Of a DNA stretch of 64,000 nt, positions 13,501-28,500 are shown in pieces. Position 1 is the stretch's first letter, and the number at the start of each line of letters is the position of its first letter. Position numbers and translations under genes: made by a program. The DNA comes from Triplophysa rosa (taxonomy: Eukaryota; Chordata; Actinopteri; Cypriniformes; Nemacheilidae). The DNA lies in NCBI RefSeq assembly GCF_024868665.1, contig NC_079907.1, forward strand, positions 13,909,706 to 13,973,705, in the 5' to 3' direction. A model generated the notes under the pieces. That model made no database searches. It was not told where the DNA came from and saw only the letters and a list, made by a program, of their open reading frames with translations.

Positions 13501-16500
13501 GAGCCGAAGGTGTCTGCTCTTCATCCTGAAGGTCTTGGTTTTCTTCTTCCCCCTGCACACTGCTGTCTGGGATTTCACCATGCTCAGACACCAGTTCAAA
13601 CATCTGCTCATCATAATCATCACCTTCATTGTCTGAATAAAAAAAAACATATGGAAATACTTTTTTAATGTATTAGTCAAGGCTGAAGTGAACATTAAGA
13701 TAAAAAATGTTGGAAGTAATGTTGATTGATAGTTCATGTTAACTAATGCAGTTAACTTATATGTTAATGTAAGGAGGAAGGCGGGACGAGAGCCGTGAGG
13801 CAACAAGGCGGGGCCGGTGGCGTGAGTGATAGTGGGAATCAGCTGTGCGCACACCGGTCCCGCATGTCTCACGGAGGAGATCGGGAGCATAAGAGGGCGA
13901 GCGACATGACTACGGACGAGAGAGGACCGGGCCCGCCTCGTTGCCTCACGGCTCTCGTCCCGCCTTCCTCGTTACAGTTAACATATAGAATAAAGAAACA
14001 TCAGCAAATACGATGCCAGAATAGATGGGAACTCCTTCAATGCTGTTCAAAATGCATCTCAGGATGGGAGTAGTGAATCTATGCATATGTTTGAATCTAG
14101 TTGAGCTTTAGATACATTTGTTTAAATTTTCGCCTGCCTGAGGAGGCGACCTTTCTCAGATGAGTATTGGTTCCTCGCAAGGTTTCTTTCTAATCTTTTA
14201 AATATCTTAGGATGTTGCTTAGCACTCTCACCTTTGCCTCACTAGGGGATTTGTAAGGTACTTTTCTTTATACTATAACACATCTTTGGAACAATATGAA
14301 TTGTGAAAAGCACAACAAACAATGAACTGAAGAAAAACCCAGAATTTAGATGAAGGCTCTCAGCAAAGCTTACCCTGCTGATGGGCTCCTCCGGGGCTGC
14401 TAGAAGAAGTCCTGAGCACAGTTTCTTCTACATTATCCATCTCATTCAGACCCAAAACAGACGACATGTCACTCATGGAGTCTTCCACCACAGACTGCAA
14501 GGAAAACAAGGTTTAAAATTTAAATCCAAACATTCCCAATCATAATCAGGAATTTCCTGTTACTGACAAATCTGTAGGTCCACTACAAAAATAGGTTAAT
14601 TTTGCACATTTTATTTTATAGTATTATATATAATACTTAAATTTCCGAGTTTGTTGCGTGTTCGTTTCCTATCACGTTGTTCTTGCTGAGCGCACACAAA
14701 ACACAAGCAAATGAATTTGCTTGTCATTTGCAAATGAATGTGTACAATTTTCTTTAATGATTTAAACAGCCATAACCATAAGTGAATCAAAGTGAATCAG
14801 TCACAAGAGTCATTTGTCCAAATCATGGACTGAATCCTTCAGACAACCCGCTTTGTCACCAATATAGCATGGTTACTCGCTCAGATTTTTGTCATAAATC
14901 TGGGCGCCGCCATATTTGAACTGTTTGTGTTAAGACTTCGAGTGAGCTACTAAAGCTAATGGCAGTCATATAGAGGGCATGTATTGACGTCACTTTCCCA
15001 CGTGAGCAAGTCGGGACACGCCCTGGGACACGCTTTGCTGAGGGGCAAAACACAGAGTAAATTGGCTGAGGAGAATAGGAGAAACAAAGACACCGGGACT
15101 AAAACACGCAGTTATTTGCTGAAATTACAAGCAGCTGTACTTGACGGTGATCCTTACGATTTGTCTACGACTTGCATAGGAATCGGGTGTTCCTGGCCAC
15201 TGAAATGTTGCGCGGAATTGCTTTTCCTGATATTAGCTGTGTCTTGTTTCGATTGTCAGCAGTCATTTTCCTGAGTATTTTGCCACCTAGGAAGGGAACG
15301 CTCCGGTGTGGTCTCGTGGTTTTCACGTGGTAAAGTGACGTCACGTCCATACCCTCTATTGCGAGTGAGATGAGTGTGCAATTTTGACTGGCTAGTTAAT
15401 ATTTATTATGGAATCCAGAGGTACAAGCTTAATGTGTGCAGTTAGAGATTGCTGGTACAAACGCAAAAAAATATCTAACGTTACAAAACATTAGTTTTTG
15501 ACCATAATCCATGTACCAGAGCTAAATGTGGATGACTTGCCCTGTCCTGCGATTCAAGAGCAACCAGCTGTCTCGATTCTCCCGTTATTAGTTGTAAGGA
15601 CCCAGGCTGTCATGGTTTCCCTCTGTTTCTCCCCGTGTTTCCCCCTTGGACTTCGTCACCCACGCTCCAGACCTGTGTCTCGTCAGTTATCATCGCAACT
15701 GCCAGCCATCATGCTCATCACTGAACATAATATATACTCTGCTTGTTTCAAGTTTCTTTATCTAGTCTTAAATGTTATGTTTAACATCTATGGTGTTCTT
15801 TGGTGTGGTACTCTCGTATTTTTGTTCTTGGTTTATTAAAGTTGCTTGTTTTTGTATCTCCTCGTCTGTGGTTGTTATGGCATCGCCAGTCTTAGATTTT
15901 AGTTGTGTATCCGGAGACTTTTATTTTGAAACCATTTGATGCGGAGCGGACATTCAGGAAGTAAATACGCTAGATGAAGCAGCACGGAAATTCTGGTATC
16001 GGTTTCTCCTTGTTAGCCCTTTGAAGGCATTCCTTGTAAGTAGGAAGTAAAATATATGAATGTGGTGTTATTTAGTGTTAAGTGTGAGATGGATAATGTT
16101 AATTAACAGCTAAGTTGTTGTTAAGTTCCTATGCAACTGTTTACCTTGAAGTTCATGCTTATACGTATAATACTTACCTTGTATGCTAACTGCTAACTAC
16201 TCTACATACATAATTAATGACTTTCTAGTCTAGTTATGTGTTGCATTAGTTTTGTAATGCATTTGTAGTACTCAAATACTTTGCCCTTACTGGTGTATAT
16301 GTATTTGCATTTCAGTTTCACACCAAAGCATGATAAAGTTCTCAATTGCAAACCCGGTGTACGAGACTCTTTGTGTGGAGGTGTTTAACTCGCTGGATAG
16401 CAGAAAAGGCATTCTGTGAGGCCAGTACAGTGAAAAATGAGCATTCGCAGAGAGCTGCTGATGATCGGACTGCATTGTCATGAAAGGTGCCCTACCCAAT

Positions 16501-19500
16501 ATGATAACTGCAGCATCATAAACAAGGATTGAGGTACACACACACAATAAACATGGAAAGAGAAGACGTAATAGAACAAGCGACCATATTAAGTAAATGT
16601 ACGACAACGTCAAGCGTCGCTCTGGCGGCTGCTACGGCACATGCTAAAGCTGAAGCTGCACAGGCAAGAGTTGCCTTTTCGGAGAGAGAGACATTGATAA
16701 AGACAAAAAAGGCCCGTCTAGAGGCAACACTTGATGCGTTGGAGAGAGAGAGAGAGGCAGAGGCAGCAATGGTGGCCGCTGCAGAATTTGAGGCTACAGA
16801 TGAATACAAACCGCTGCTACAACCCCTGCAAAGTGCACAACAACGGACTGAGGAGTATGTGAGCAAGCACAGTCATCTTAGTGGTAGCAAATACTCACTC
16901 AAAGATCACAGTTCGACCCATGAGAAATCACCACACCATGCTAGCCCCTGCGCATCAGTATGTGAAGAACGGGAAGATAAACCATCGGCCTTTATCCACT
17001 ATCAGCCAAGTAGCCACCCTGCAGCTAGCGAAATGCATGGCAATAAAAGGGTTGCAGAACAGACTTTACCTCAACTCCTGAACAGCCATCAACATTATGC
17101 TAGAGACCTCCCTGTTCACACACCCTCATATATTCCTCATAAACCATATACAACCACAGCTTACCACCCTTCCAAAGACTCAGCCACATCAGACTTGGCT
17201 AAATATCTTGCAAAGAGCCAGCTAGTTTCGTCTGGGCTCACCAGGCTTGACGACAAGCCAGAGAATTACTTGTCCTGGAAGATGTCATTTAATAACACAA
17301 TTGAGGGTCTTGATCTCAAGGCAGGAGAAGAAATAGATTTATTGTTAAAGTGGCTAGGCACAGAGTCCGCTGAACACGCACGCTGCATCAAATCAGTAAA
17401 TGTGAGGAATCCATCTGCAGGTTTGTGTCTGATATGGGAGAGGTTAGAGGAGATGTATGGTTCGCCAGAGGCCATAGAGGGCGCTCTTTTCACAAAGCTG
17501 GAAAAATTCCCTAAAGTAGCGCTCAAAGAACACCACAAGCTTAGAGAGCTGTCTGACTTGCTGTCTGAGATTGAGTCTGTGAAACAAGAAGGATACCTAC
17601 CAGGGCTCTCTTATCTGGACACAGCAAGGGGTATCAGCCCAATAGTAGAGAAGCTCCCATACAGGCTCCAGGATAAATGGATGATGGAAGGCTCACGCTA
17701 CAAACAAGAACATAACGTAGCCTTTCCACCGTTTCACTTCTTTTCACAGTTTATACGCAATCAAGCAAAGGCACGTAATGGCCCAAGCTTTAACCTACTG
17801 TCTGTATCTAACACTGTAAATAGAAACAGGTTTATTGAGAGTCACGGCAATGGCCGAAGATCAGTCTCTGTTCATAAAACAGACGTGTTCCCCTCCTCCA
17901 ACTCCACGTCCTCTGTTGAGGGCCCAGACAAGGTTTGCCCTGTGCATCACAAACCACATCCCTTACGAAGGTGCAGAGGCTTCAGGGAAAGACCTATTGA
18001 TGAACGAAAAAAAATATTAAAGGAGCACAATATCTGCTTTAAATGCTGTGCATCAGATAAGCATGTATCTCGGTACTGTGAGTCAACAGCCAGATGTTTT
18101 GAGTGTGGCAGCGACAGGCATCCAACTGCCCTGCACCCAGACCCAGTTCCATGGGCCTCCAAGCCCTCTACTTCCCCAGCAGAGAATGGCGGGGAGAAAG
18201 AAGAAGTCCAAGAGTCTGCCGTTGTGTCTAACTGTACTGAAGTGTGCGGAGAAGGCTTTCATGGCAAGTCTTGCTCCAAAATATGCCTCGTCACTGTCTA
18301 TCCAGCTGGCAACCGCAACAAAGGCAAGAAAATGTATGCAATGCTGGATGACCAGAGTAACAAGTCCTTAGCTCGAACCAAGTTCTTTGACATGTTCAAA
18401 ATAAACAGCCCTACATTACCATACACACTGAGAACTTGCTCAGGGATGGGTGAAACAGCTGGCCGCCGAGCTACAGGATATGTCATAGAATCTGCAGATG
18501 GTGCCACTAATTTCTCTCTGCCCACGCTTTTGGAATGCAACTTGATTCCCGACAATAGGCATGAAATTCCCACCCCAGCAGCCGCGCATGGCCACCGCCA
18601 CCTTAGAAGTATAGCTCATGAGATTCCTCCTCTGGAGCCATCCGCGCACATCCTGCTGTTGCTGGGAAGAGACATAGTAAGGGTCCATAAGGTACGCAGA
18701 CAGATCAGTGGTCCCCATGATGCAGCATACGCCCAGAAGTTGGACTTAGGATGGGTTATTATAGGTGATGTGTGCTTGGGTAGCACCCACAAGCCCTCAG
18801 AGGTCACTGTAATGAAAACATACGTTCTCGAGAACGGCAGGCCAAGCCACTTCCCTCCATGCGAGAGCCATCTGTCTGTCAAAGAGAAATCTGTCCTTCC
18901 CAATCAACTACATCCTTTCCCTCACACCTCAAAGGAAAATTCCCTTAGCACAACCATTGGAGGCATGGGAAGTTCAGTCTTCCACCAAACCAAAAACCAC
19001 AACAAGCTTGCACCATCAATGGAGGATCTCTTATTCCTCAAGACAATGGAGAATGAATTCATTCAAGACGACACAAATAGCTGGGTGGCCCCACTACCAT
19101 TCCGCCAGCCACGGAGGAGGCTCCCCAACAACTGCCAATATGCTCTGAGCCGCCTTAAGTCCTTGCACCGCACCCTTGAGAAAAAACCAGAGATGAAGTC
19201 CCACTTCAAGAACTTCATGCAGGCAATGCTAGATGCCCAGCACGCAGAGCTCGCTCCACCAACAGAGGAGGGCAAAGAGTACTGGTATTTGCCCTTTTTT
19301 GGAGTCTATCACCCACAAAAGCCCTCACAGATACGGGTTGTCTTTGACTCCAGTGCACAGTTTGAAGGCGTATCCCTCAATGACGTGCTGCTCTCCGGAC
19401 CAAACATGCACAACAGTCTGCTGGGTATTCTTCTGAGATTCAGGAGGGAGGCAGTTGCAATCACAGCTGACATCCAGCAAATGTTCTACAACTTCCTGGT

Positions 19501-22500
19501 GCGACAGGACTGTAGGGACGTTCTGCGCTTTGTCTGGCACCAAGACAATGACATGAGTAAAGACGTGGTGGACTACAGAATGAGGGTGCATGTGTTTGGG
19601 AACAGCCCCTCACCCGCAGTGGCCACCTATGGATTAAGGAGGGCTGCGCAACAGGGAGAGGAACATTATGGAGTCGACGTCCGACACTTCATAGAACGTG
19701 ACTTCTATGTGGATGATGCTCTCAAGTCTGTCCCCACTGTACAACAGGCAGTTCATCTTCTCAAAAGGACACAGAAGATGCTGGCGGCCTCAAACCTGCG
19801 GCTGCACAAGATAGCCTCCAACAAGGCGGAAGTTATGGACGCATTCCCAGTGGAGGACAGAGCCAAGGATCTCCAGGATCTCGACCTGTTCATGGACGAC
19901 CTACCAGATCAGCGAAGTCTCGGAGTGAGATGGAACATTATGTCAGACTGCTTTACATTCCATGTCCCAGAGACGGAAAGGCCTTATACACGCAGGGGTG
20001 TGCTCTCCATGGTAAACAGCCTTTTTGACCCGCTCGGGTTCCTGGCACCAGTAACCGTACAAGGACGGCTTCTGCTCAGAGAGCTATCAGCACAGGCTTC
20101 TGACTGGGACACCACCCTTCCCGAGGATATGCATGAAAAATGGATGGAATGGCAAATTTCGCTGCAACATCTTGACAACATCCATTTGCCGCGTACATAC
20201 TCACGCATTCCCTCCGCTAAGATCCAGAGCACAGAGCTATGTGTCTTCTCAGACGCATCTGTGAAAGCTATATCCGCTGTGGCTTACCTGAAGGTCACCA
20301 GCACAGAGGGGAACACAGAACTGGGGTTTGTCCTAGGAAAAGCACGACTTGCTCCTCAGCCTGATCTCACCATCCCCAGGCTTGAACTGTGTGCAGCAGT
20401 CATGGCTGTAGAAATGGCAGAGATAATAAGTGAAGAGATTGACCTCACACTTGACTCCATTAGCTTCTATACAGATAGCAAGGTGATTCTTGGTTATATA
20501 CACAATCAGTCAAGACGCTTTTATGTCTATGTAAATAACAGAGTTCAGCGTATCAGGCAGTCTACTGCACCCGCACAATGGCATTATGTACCAACTGATC
20601 AGAATCCTGCCGACCATGGCTCACGCTCTGTTCCAGCCTCAAAACTCCTCAGCACCAACTGGCTCTCAGGACCTTCGTTCCTTCATCATTCATCAGTGTC
20701 GCCGTCAGAACATGATACATTCAAATTGCTTGAACCAGAGAATGATGCAGAGATCCGGCCCGAGGTGAAAACTCTGTCCACGCACATCACAGAAAATCTC
20801 CTGAGCTCAAAGAGATGGGAGCGATTCTCCACATGGAAATCACTGACAAATGCTGTGGCCAACCTCCAGCACATTGCTTGCTGCTTTGCTCATCCTAAAG
20901 AAAATGAAGACTGTAATGGCTGGCACATTTGTAGGAGGGCGCCTTACCGTAACGCTCTTGAAGAAGCAGAGAAGGTGATCATCAGAAATGTGCAGCATGA
21001 AGTCTATGCAGAGGAATTCTGCTGCATTGAAGCAAAACGGGATCTGCCACATAGCAGTCCTCTCATAAAGTTGAACCCATCTATAGACAACAGTGGCTTG
21101 CTCCGAATAGGTGGCCACATTAATCAGTCAGGCCTCGAGTTGAAGGAGACACACCCCATCATCTTACCTGGCAACCATCACGTCTCAACACCCCTTGTAC
21201 GTCACCACCATGAGAGGATCCAGCATCAAGGGAGACATTTCACAGAGGGCGCAGTCAGAGGTAGCGGCCTGTGGTTAGTTGGAGCTAAAAGGTGTATAAA
21301 TAAAGTCCTCAACAAGTGTGTGAATTGCAGGGTGCAAGGAAGGAAACTTTTCTATAGGGCCTTCAGGGGACTGGTGCCAATTTTAACGTGAAAACTGGTT
21401 GAGAGAGAACTTTCTTTTAACAGTTCCCAAGTCCGATGCCTTCTCTTGGCAGGAGGGGGAGAAATTGATACTCAACAGATACTCCGTGAGTTTTGATGCT
21501 CACCCCTTGACCCTGAGCCGAACGACAGGTTAGGCAGCACGCCGCTTCTTCCCTCCCTGAGGGTTTGCCGGCCGGTGTTGAGCTGCAGCTGCAGCGAAGG
21601 ACAGCTTAACCTTCAGCTGAGCTGGTGACCGCAGCTCTGGACCGCACCTCAGGAAGTTCTCAGGTTGATATCTGCAATAACGCAGATCTCTTCCCAGAGA
21701 GCTGTGTTAGGTGTCCCAGCGTCCATTTGTTTCCCTATCTCCACCATAAGTTCTGCCTGATAAGCTGTGAGGAGAGAGGTAGCATAAAGAGCCCTCACCC
21801 CAGGGCAGAAGAACGGTAGATCTCTTTGAAAACCCGAAGCCGCTAAGCGCTAAGTGCATCCTGGCAGTGAGTCTGAGGCAGAAGATAAGGCTGCTTTGCG
21901 GGCTGGGATAAGGTAATTCGCCACTGACGGCTCCACCGAAGGGGGACTCGACATCCCTAAGTCGATCTAATATCTAACAACAAACAAACTGACAAGCAAA
22001 TTCCATTGTCTGAGAAGATATAACCGTTACAATTTATGGACAGCATGAACATTTCAACAACAAAGTGGCGAAAGCACTGTACAGGACTGTTCAGATTAAA
22101 AATAATCAAATGTAAATACAATACTTATCACATAGATCAAAATATATCAAAGGTAACGTCAAATGACATGACACAATCAGTTTTTCAAAATTTACATATT
22201 TGTCATCTGAAAGCTGAATAAAGAGGTTTTCTGTTGATGTATGGTTTGTTAGAATAGGTTTATATTTGACCGAGATACAACTATTCAAAACTCTGGAATC
22301 TGAGGGTGCAAAAAAATCAAAATACTGAGCAAATCGCCTTTAAAGTTGTCCAAATGAAGTCCTTAGCATGGTATATTACTCACAAAAATAAAGTTTTTAT
22401 ATATTTTTGGTAGGAAATTTACAAAATATCTTCATGGACTTGATCTTTACTTAATATTCTAATGATTTTGGCATAAAAGAAAAATCTATAATTTTGAGCC

Positions 22501-25500
22501 ATACATTGTTTTATTGGCTTTTGCCACAAATATTCCCGAGCTATTTAAGACATATGATAGGGGTGTTGAATACAACGAAAACAAATATAGATACTTTTGC
22601 TTTTCTCTCTCAATGAAGCAAACGTGCGTGCATGTGCGCTGTCTGGCTTCCTCTCACTCTCGCTCTCGCTCTCGCTCTCTGATAACTGTATATACAGGCT
22701 CAAGCAACGGCTTGAGATGAGATGCGTAAGAAACTAGTCCTGCCAACAAGTTCATTCCGGGACAAATACCTTACAAATGTCTTGATATAAAACATCTCAA
22801 CAACGTCTTGTGGTGTAACCGTGCTATAAACGGAAAAAATTTTATCCAGCCCGTGAAATTCTTTGAAAATAATGCACAGGTGTAACGGATTGTAACGCAG
22901 TTAACGTGTTACCACCTAGGGGTGTGCAATGTTTTCAAAGAATCCGACGGCCCGTCATCAACTATTCCTTACTGAAAAAAATCAAACCTTCATGAGTAAG
23001 GGAACTTCCAGAGCAGCTGGCAGAACAAGTTTGTTGAAGTCAGATCTCCACTCGGTTATACCAAGAAGAAGCCCCATTTGATGAAGTTTGTTCCGGTAAC
23101 GTGTGTCTGAATGAGCAGCGTCCAGGAGGAGTGTTTTAGATTTGGCTTGACCAAGCACTTTAGAGAGCGGCTCCAAAAACACCTGCAAAATGACATCAGA
23201 GTAAAATAACTACTCCAAAATATAAATCTACACTTCAATCTCCCTGTCAGGGTATATACAGAAAACATGGATCTACAAACCCGATTCCAAAAAAGTTGGG
23301 ACACTGTACAAATTGTGAATAAAAAAGGAATGCAATAATTTACGAATCTCATAAACTTATATTTTATTCACAATAGAATATAGATAACATATCAAATGTT
23401 GAAAGTGAGACATTTTGAAATGTCTTGCCAAATATTGGCTCATTTTGGATTTCATGAGAGCTATACATTCCAAAAAAGTTGGGACAGGTAGCAATAAGAG
23501 GCCGGAAAAGTTAAATGTACATATAAGGAACAGCTGGAGGACCAATTTGCAACTTATTAGGTCAATTGGCAACATGATTGGGTTTAAAAAGAGCCTCTCA
23601 GAGTGGCAGTGTCTCTCAGAAGTCAAGATGGGCAGAGGATCACCAATTCCCCCAATGCTGCGGCGAAAAATAGTGGAGCAATATCAGAAAGGAGTTTCTC
23701 AGAGAAAAATTGCAAAGAGTTTGAAGTTATCATCATCTACAGTGCATAATATCATCCAAAGATTCAGAGAATCTGGAACAATCTCTGTGCGTAAGGGTCA
23801 AGGCCGGAAAACCATACTGGATGCCCGTGATCTTCGGGCCCTTAGACGGCACTGCATCACATACAGGAATGCTACTGTAATGGAAATCACAACATGGGCT
23901 CAGGAATACTTCCAGAAAACATTGTCGGTGAACACAATCCACCGTGCCATTCGCCGTTGCCGGCTAAAACTCTATAGGTCAAAAAAGAAGCCATATCTAA
24001 ACATGATCCAGAAGCGCAGGCGTTTTCTCTGGGCCAAGGCTCATTTAAAATGGACTGTGGCAAAGTGGAAAACTGTTCTGTGGTCAGACGAATCAAAATT
24101 TGAAGTTCTTTTTGGAAAACTGGGACGCCATGTCATCCGGACTAAAGAGGACAAGGACAACCCAAGTTGTTATCAGCGCTCAGTTCAGAAGCCTGCATCT
24201 CTGATGGTATGGGGTTGCATGAGTGCGTGTGGCATGGGCAGCTTACACATCTGGAAAGGCACCATCAATGCTGAAAGGTATATCCAAGTTCTAGAACAAC
24301 ATATGCTCCCATCCAGACGTCTCTTTCAGGGAAGACCTTGCATTTTCCAACATGACAATGCCAGACCACATACTGCATCAATTACAACATCATGGCTGCG
24401 TAGAAGAAGGATCCGGGTACTGAAATGGCCAGCCTGCAGTCCAGATCTTTCACCCATAGAAAACATTTGGCGCATCATAAAGAGGAAGATGCGACAAAGA
24501 AGACCTAAGACAGTCGAGCAACTAGAAGCCTGTATTAGACAAGAATGGGACAACATTCCTATTCCTAAATTTGAGCAACTTGTCTCCTCAGTCCCCAGAC
24601 GTTTGCAGACTGTTATAAAAAGAAGAGGGGATGCCACACAGTGGTAAACATGGCCTTGTCCCAACTTTTTTGAGATGTGTTGATGCCATGAAATTTAAAA
24701 TCAATTTTGTTTTTCCCTTAAAATGATACATTCTCTCAGTTTAAACATTTGATATGTCATCTATGTTGTATTCTGAATAAAATATTGAAATTTGAAACTT
24801 CCACATCATTGCAATGCAGTCACATTTTTGAGAATAACTCTTTCAAAGAAAAAAAACTATTTGCATTTAAGAAATTAGGATTTGTGCGCATGTGTGAATA
24901 ATCTGACTTCACTTGTTGAGATGCCACTTTTTGCATCATTCATCACCTCTACTTGCAGTGGCACTTGACTGATTTGTCTCATAGCTTGCTGACTTGGCCT
25001 GTCTGAGCAGAACATCACCAATGCTTCAGATGACAGAGTATTTTAAAAATTCACACTGGTCATAATCTAACCAAAACTAGGACAATACCAGTGACGCGCT
25101 GAATGGTGTTACATGCTAATTAACATTATGCACAATGAGGTGGCATTGTATTTTGTGTTCAGACTCGGCACATCAAATTTGTTAACTGCCACTGTAATAC
25201 AACTAAATGTCCAATAAAGACATATTTTCTGTTTATGTTGTCAGGACATGTTATAAGTATAACTTCATTATACACGAGCCATTAATAGTACATCCTGATT
25301 TATAACCATGACATCGTCTGACAATATTAAATAAATAGCAGCTATATGGGTTGATTTAGGCTAGATTACTTTATTATTTGTATCATGCAGCGCAAAGCCT
25401 AGTCTGAATAACGACTAAGTGCATATTTACAGACGAACTGTGTTCATTCAGGTTCAAATGTCTTCGAAATGCCGTTTTGTGCGGTATGGTCAACACAATG

Positions 25501-28500
25501 CGCTGCTTCTCTCTACCACTCGCCGCCACAAAATAGATGCGATCCTGCACCGGAAAAGCCACACATTGCGCTCACAGGCAGTACTGACGACATATTTCGA
25601 CTGAATGAACTCTCATTTTTATCCAAAAAGTTGCTAGATTTGACGCTATGCACCTTCCATTTAAAAACAAACTAGCAAAAGGGGTCTGAATGTTGATTAA
25701 TTATAAAGTAGCTAAATTGGAAACGCTTGATTAAGTTACATCAATTCAACTTTTCACGTCAACCAAAACGCGTTTACCTTAAGTTAGAAGTACTGTGACA
25801 ACTGTGCTGTAATCGGACCTCGCTTAAGAAATAAGTCAGACGGCGGGAGTGGAAGGGGGTTCCACCTCTTGGATTTTGTGTTACTGTTGATTTGCAGTCT
25901 CTTGTAATTTATAGGACTTTCCCATTTGTCAATCATTTCAGCTTGCTGAATAAATCCAGTTCCACAATTGGTCGAACTCTGCTTTTTCTGTTGCGTCACC
26001 AGGTTTTTAGATAGTTTCGAGTGACAAATCAGCATACTTTGGGGTCAAAATGCGTACCCGCTACGCAAAATGCGTACAGGTTGGCAGGTCTGCATAAGAC
26101 CTCATCACCACAAGTTTTAATCGTACATTAGTGACACTTTAACTTACATTTACTATATACTGATTGTAAGATAGCACAACTAAACAGTCTTAGTTTTTGA
26201 TAACTCCTTATTAATGCAACATAATTTAGAAGGGTGGTTACGAAGCAAAAGATAATTAATTGAGTGACTAACCCAATGCAGGGTTTATAAGAAAGAGAAA
26301 TGAGGCTACGCTAATCGCCTTCCGACACAAAGCAATACGCCTCACGGTTATTCCCTTTATCCTCCAACCATTTGCATGAAAACTTGCATTTCCCCATTAA
26401 TTAAGAATATTGTTTAACAAATGGGTGTAAATGGACCTCCCACTATTCACCTATGCAATGATTAAATTCAGGCAAACTTTAGCATATGACCTCTTGGACA
26501 AATATGAAAAGATGATACAAAATTGAATACCTTGAACAATGGCATTCAAGACTTTTGAATACATTTTAAGGGCCTTAAAGTCGGTATGAAACGGAAGTAG
26601 CGATTGTTTTTCTTCCATATCGTGACGTATATCTGAGTGCAACAACTTCTGAAATGAGAAAAAAAATGTAGGGCGGGACTTGATTTCTTTCATCGAGTAC
26701 TGATTGGATCTTTAAATGTTGGGTGTTGCCAACAAAATGGAGTCAGATTTGTAATCCAGTTTGCAATCTGTCAGTCATTGTAGCTCGGCCCTCGCGCCAT
26801 TCCTCGTGTTCAGATGTGAAGAGAGGTCGTTTCGAGGGGGGGGTTAACGTTTACAAGTTACAAAGATTTCAAGTGCAATTTTTTTTTTTTTAAATAATAA
26901 TGTGCACGGATAAATAATTTATAATGAATACTGCTACACTGTGTAAATCAATTTGAATTGGCATTTTTAATTGCATGCCGGTTTAAATTTTCCCAAAAAT
27001 TATTAAAAGTTGATAAATAAGTTTAAACACCCCGCGGACACCCTGCGCTGTGCATTTCAGCCAAAAGAGACTATAGATTTGGATAAATATACATAACATG
27101 AGACACCAGCTTTTGACATTTTTTTATATGTGAACTAGTCTTTGAAAATCCAGCTAAAGATCTTTTTTGTGTTTTACTGTTTTTTTACATAAAATCATTC
27201 TACTCTACATAATGTAAAGAACATTGATTGAAAATATAATCTTAATATCTTTATTAATAGTGAAATTAATGGTTAAAAATCAAACTTCGATGCTTGAATT
27301 AGTTTACTAATTCTTACTGGGTCACATGTATAATTAGAGACTTACTGGGTCACATGTATAATTCAAATGCTTTCAAATTCATCCTTTACTACTTTATAAT
27401 TACCTTAATGCTTTTTTACATATACTGACATCAGAAGAACAGAGAGGCTGATGGCTAATATATACATGACATATGTGACCCAGGAACATAAAGTGTCAAT
27501 TCTTTTCGATATTTGACCGAGATACAACTATTTGAAAATCTGGAATTTGAGGGTGCAAAAATATCAAAATATTGAGAAAAACACCTTTAAAGTTGTCCAT
27601 CAGAGGCGCTGTAGCAGGCCTTTGCTAAGAAGAAACGGGTTTGTTTTAACACTTTCGGCTGTTGTGGAGAGTAAATTCTAAGCTTTACATAGATACCAAA
27701 CTTGAGTGAGTACTTCCCAAAGAACGGGCAATTCGCGATTGTGCTGCATCCGTTTTGATATATTTATGGCAGGAAATTTACAAAATATCTTCATGGAGCA
27801 TGTTCTTTACTTAATATCCTTTTGGCATAAAAGAAAATTTGATCATTTTGACCCATACAATGTATTGTTGGCTATTTCTACAAATAGACCCGTGTAACTC
27901 ATGTTACACAATATTTAATAAAACAATTACAAAAGTTATTACTAAAGCAATAAGCAACACTTGACCATGCATTATAGTGTTTAACCATGGTAAAGGCTGT
28001 TCTTAAACATGACATTAAACAGTTTAATTAAATGAATAAGAAATAGTCATGTTAATTAATATTTTTAAAACAAAATAACTTTATGAAGTTATAATTATTA
28101 GCCAATGCATAAACATATTGACATGTTACAACAACTTAAAATGCACTACGTTCAAACTAAAGTTACAGAAACTGTCCGTTTTTAAGATCTATTGTAAGAT
28201 ATACAGACTAATGATCTGACAGAAGAGTGATCTTTGTCATGACAACAACCTAGATATAGCACTTTTGCCCCCTTATGAGAGCCTTTGCTACCCACCCACT
28301 GCCAAGATATCATCTTGTGTCAGTTTCTTGTCACCAGCAACGAAAGTTTTCTACAGTTTAACAGCAAATTATCACTGCCTATTAATGTTTGACTAATACT
28401 ACTGATGTCTCCCCACTAATAAGAGCTGGTGGCTTTAAAGAGCAGGTTTCATGAATCTCATAAAATTGCCGGCATAGCAGTGTGTAACGTAGCTTTTCTT

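Noticed and set aside
16529..16552. BEL/Pao start at 16529
   Set aside because: That codon is TTG; the first ATG of the frame is at 16553.
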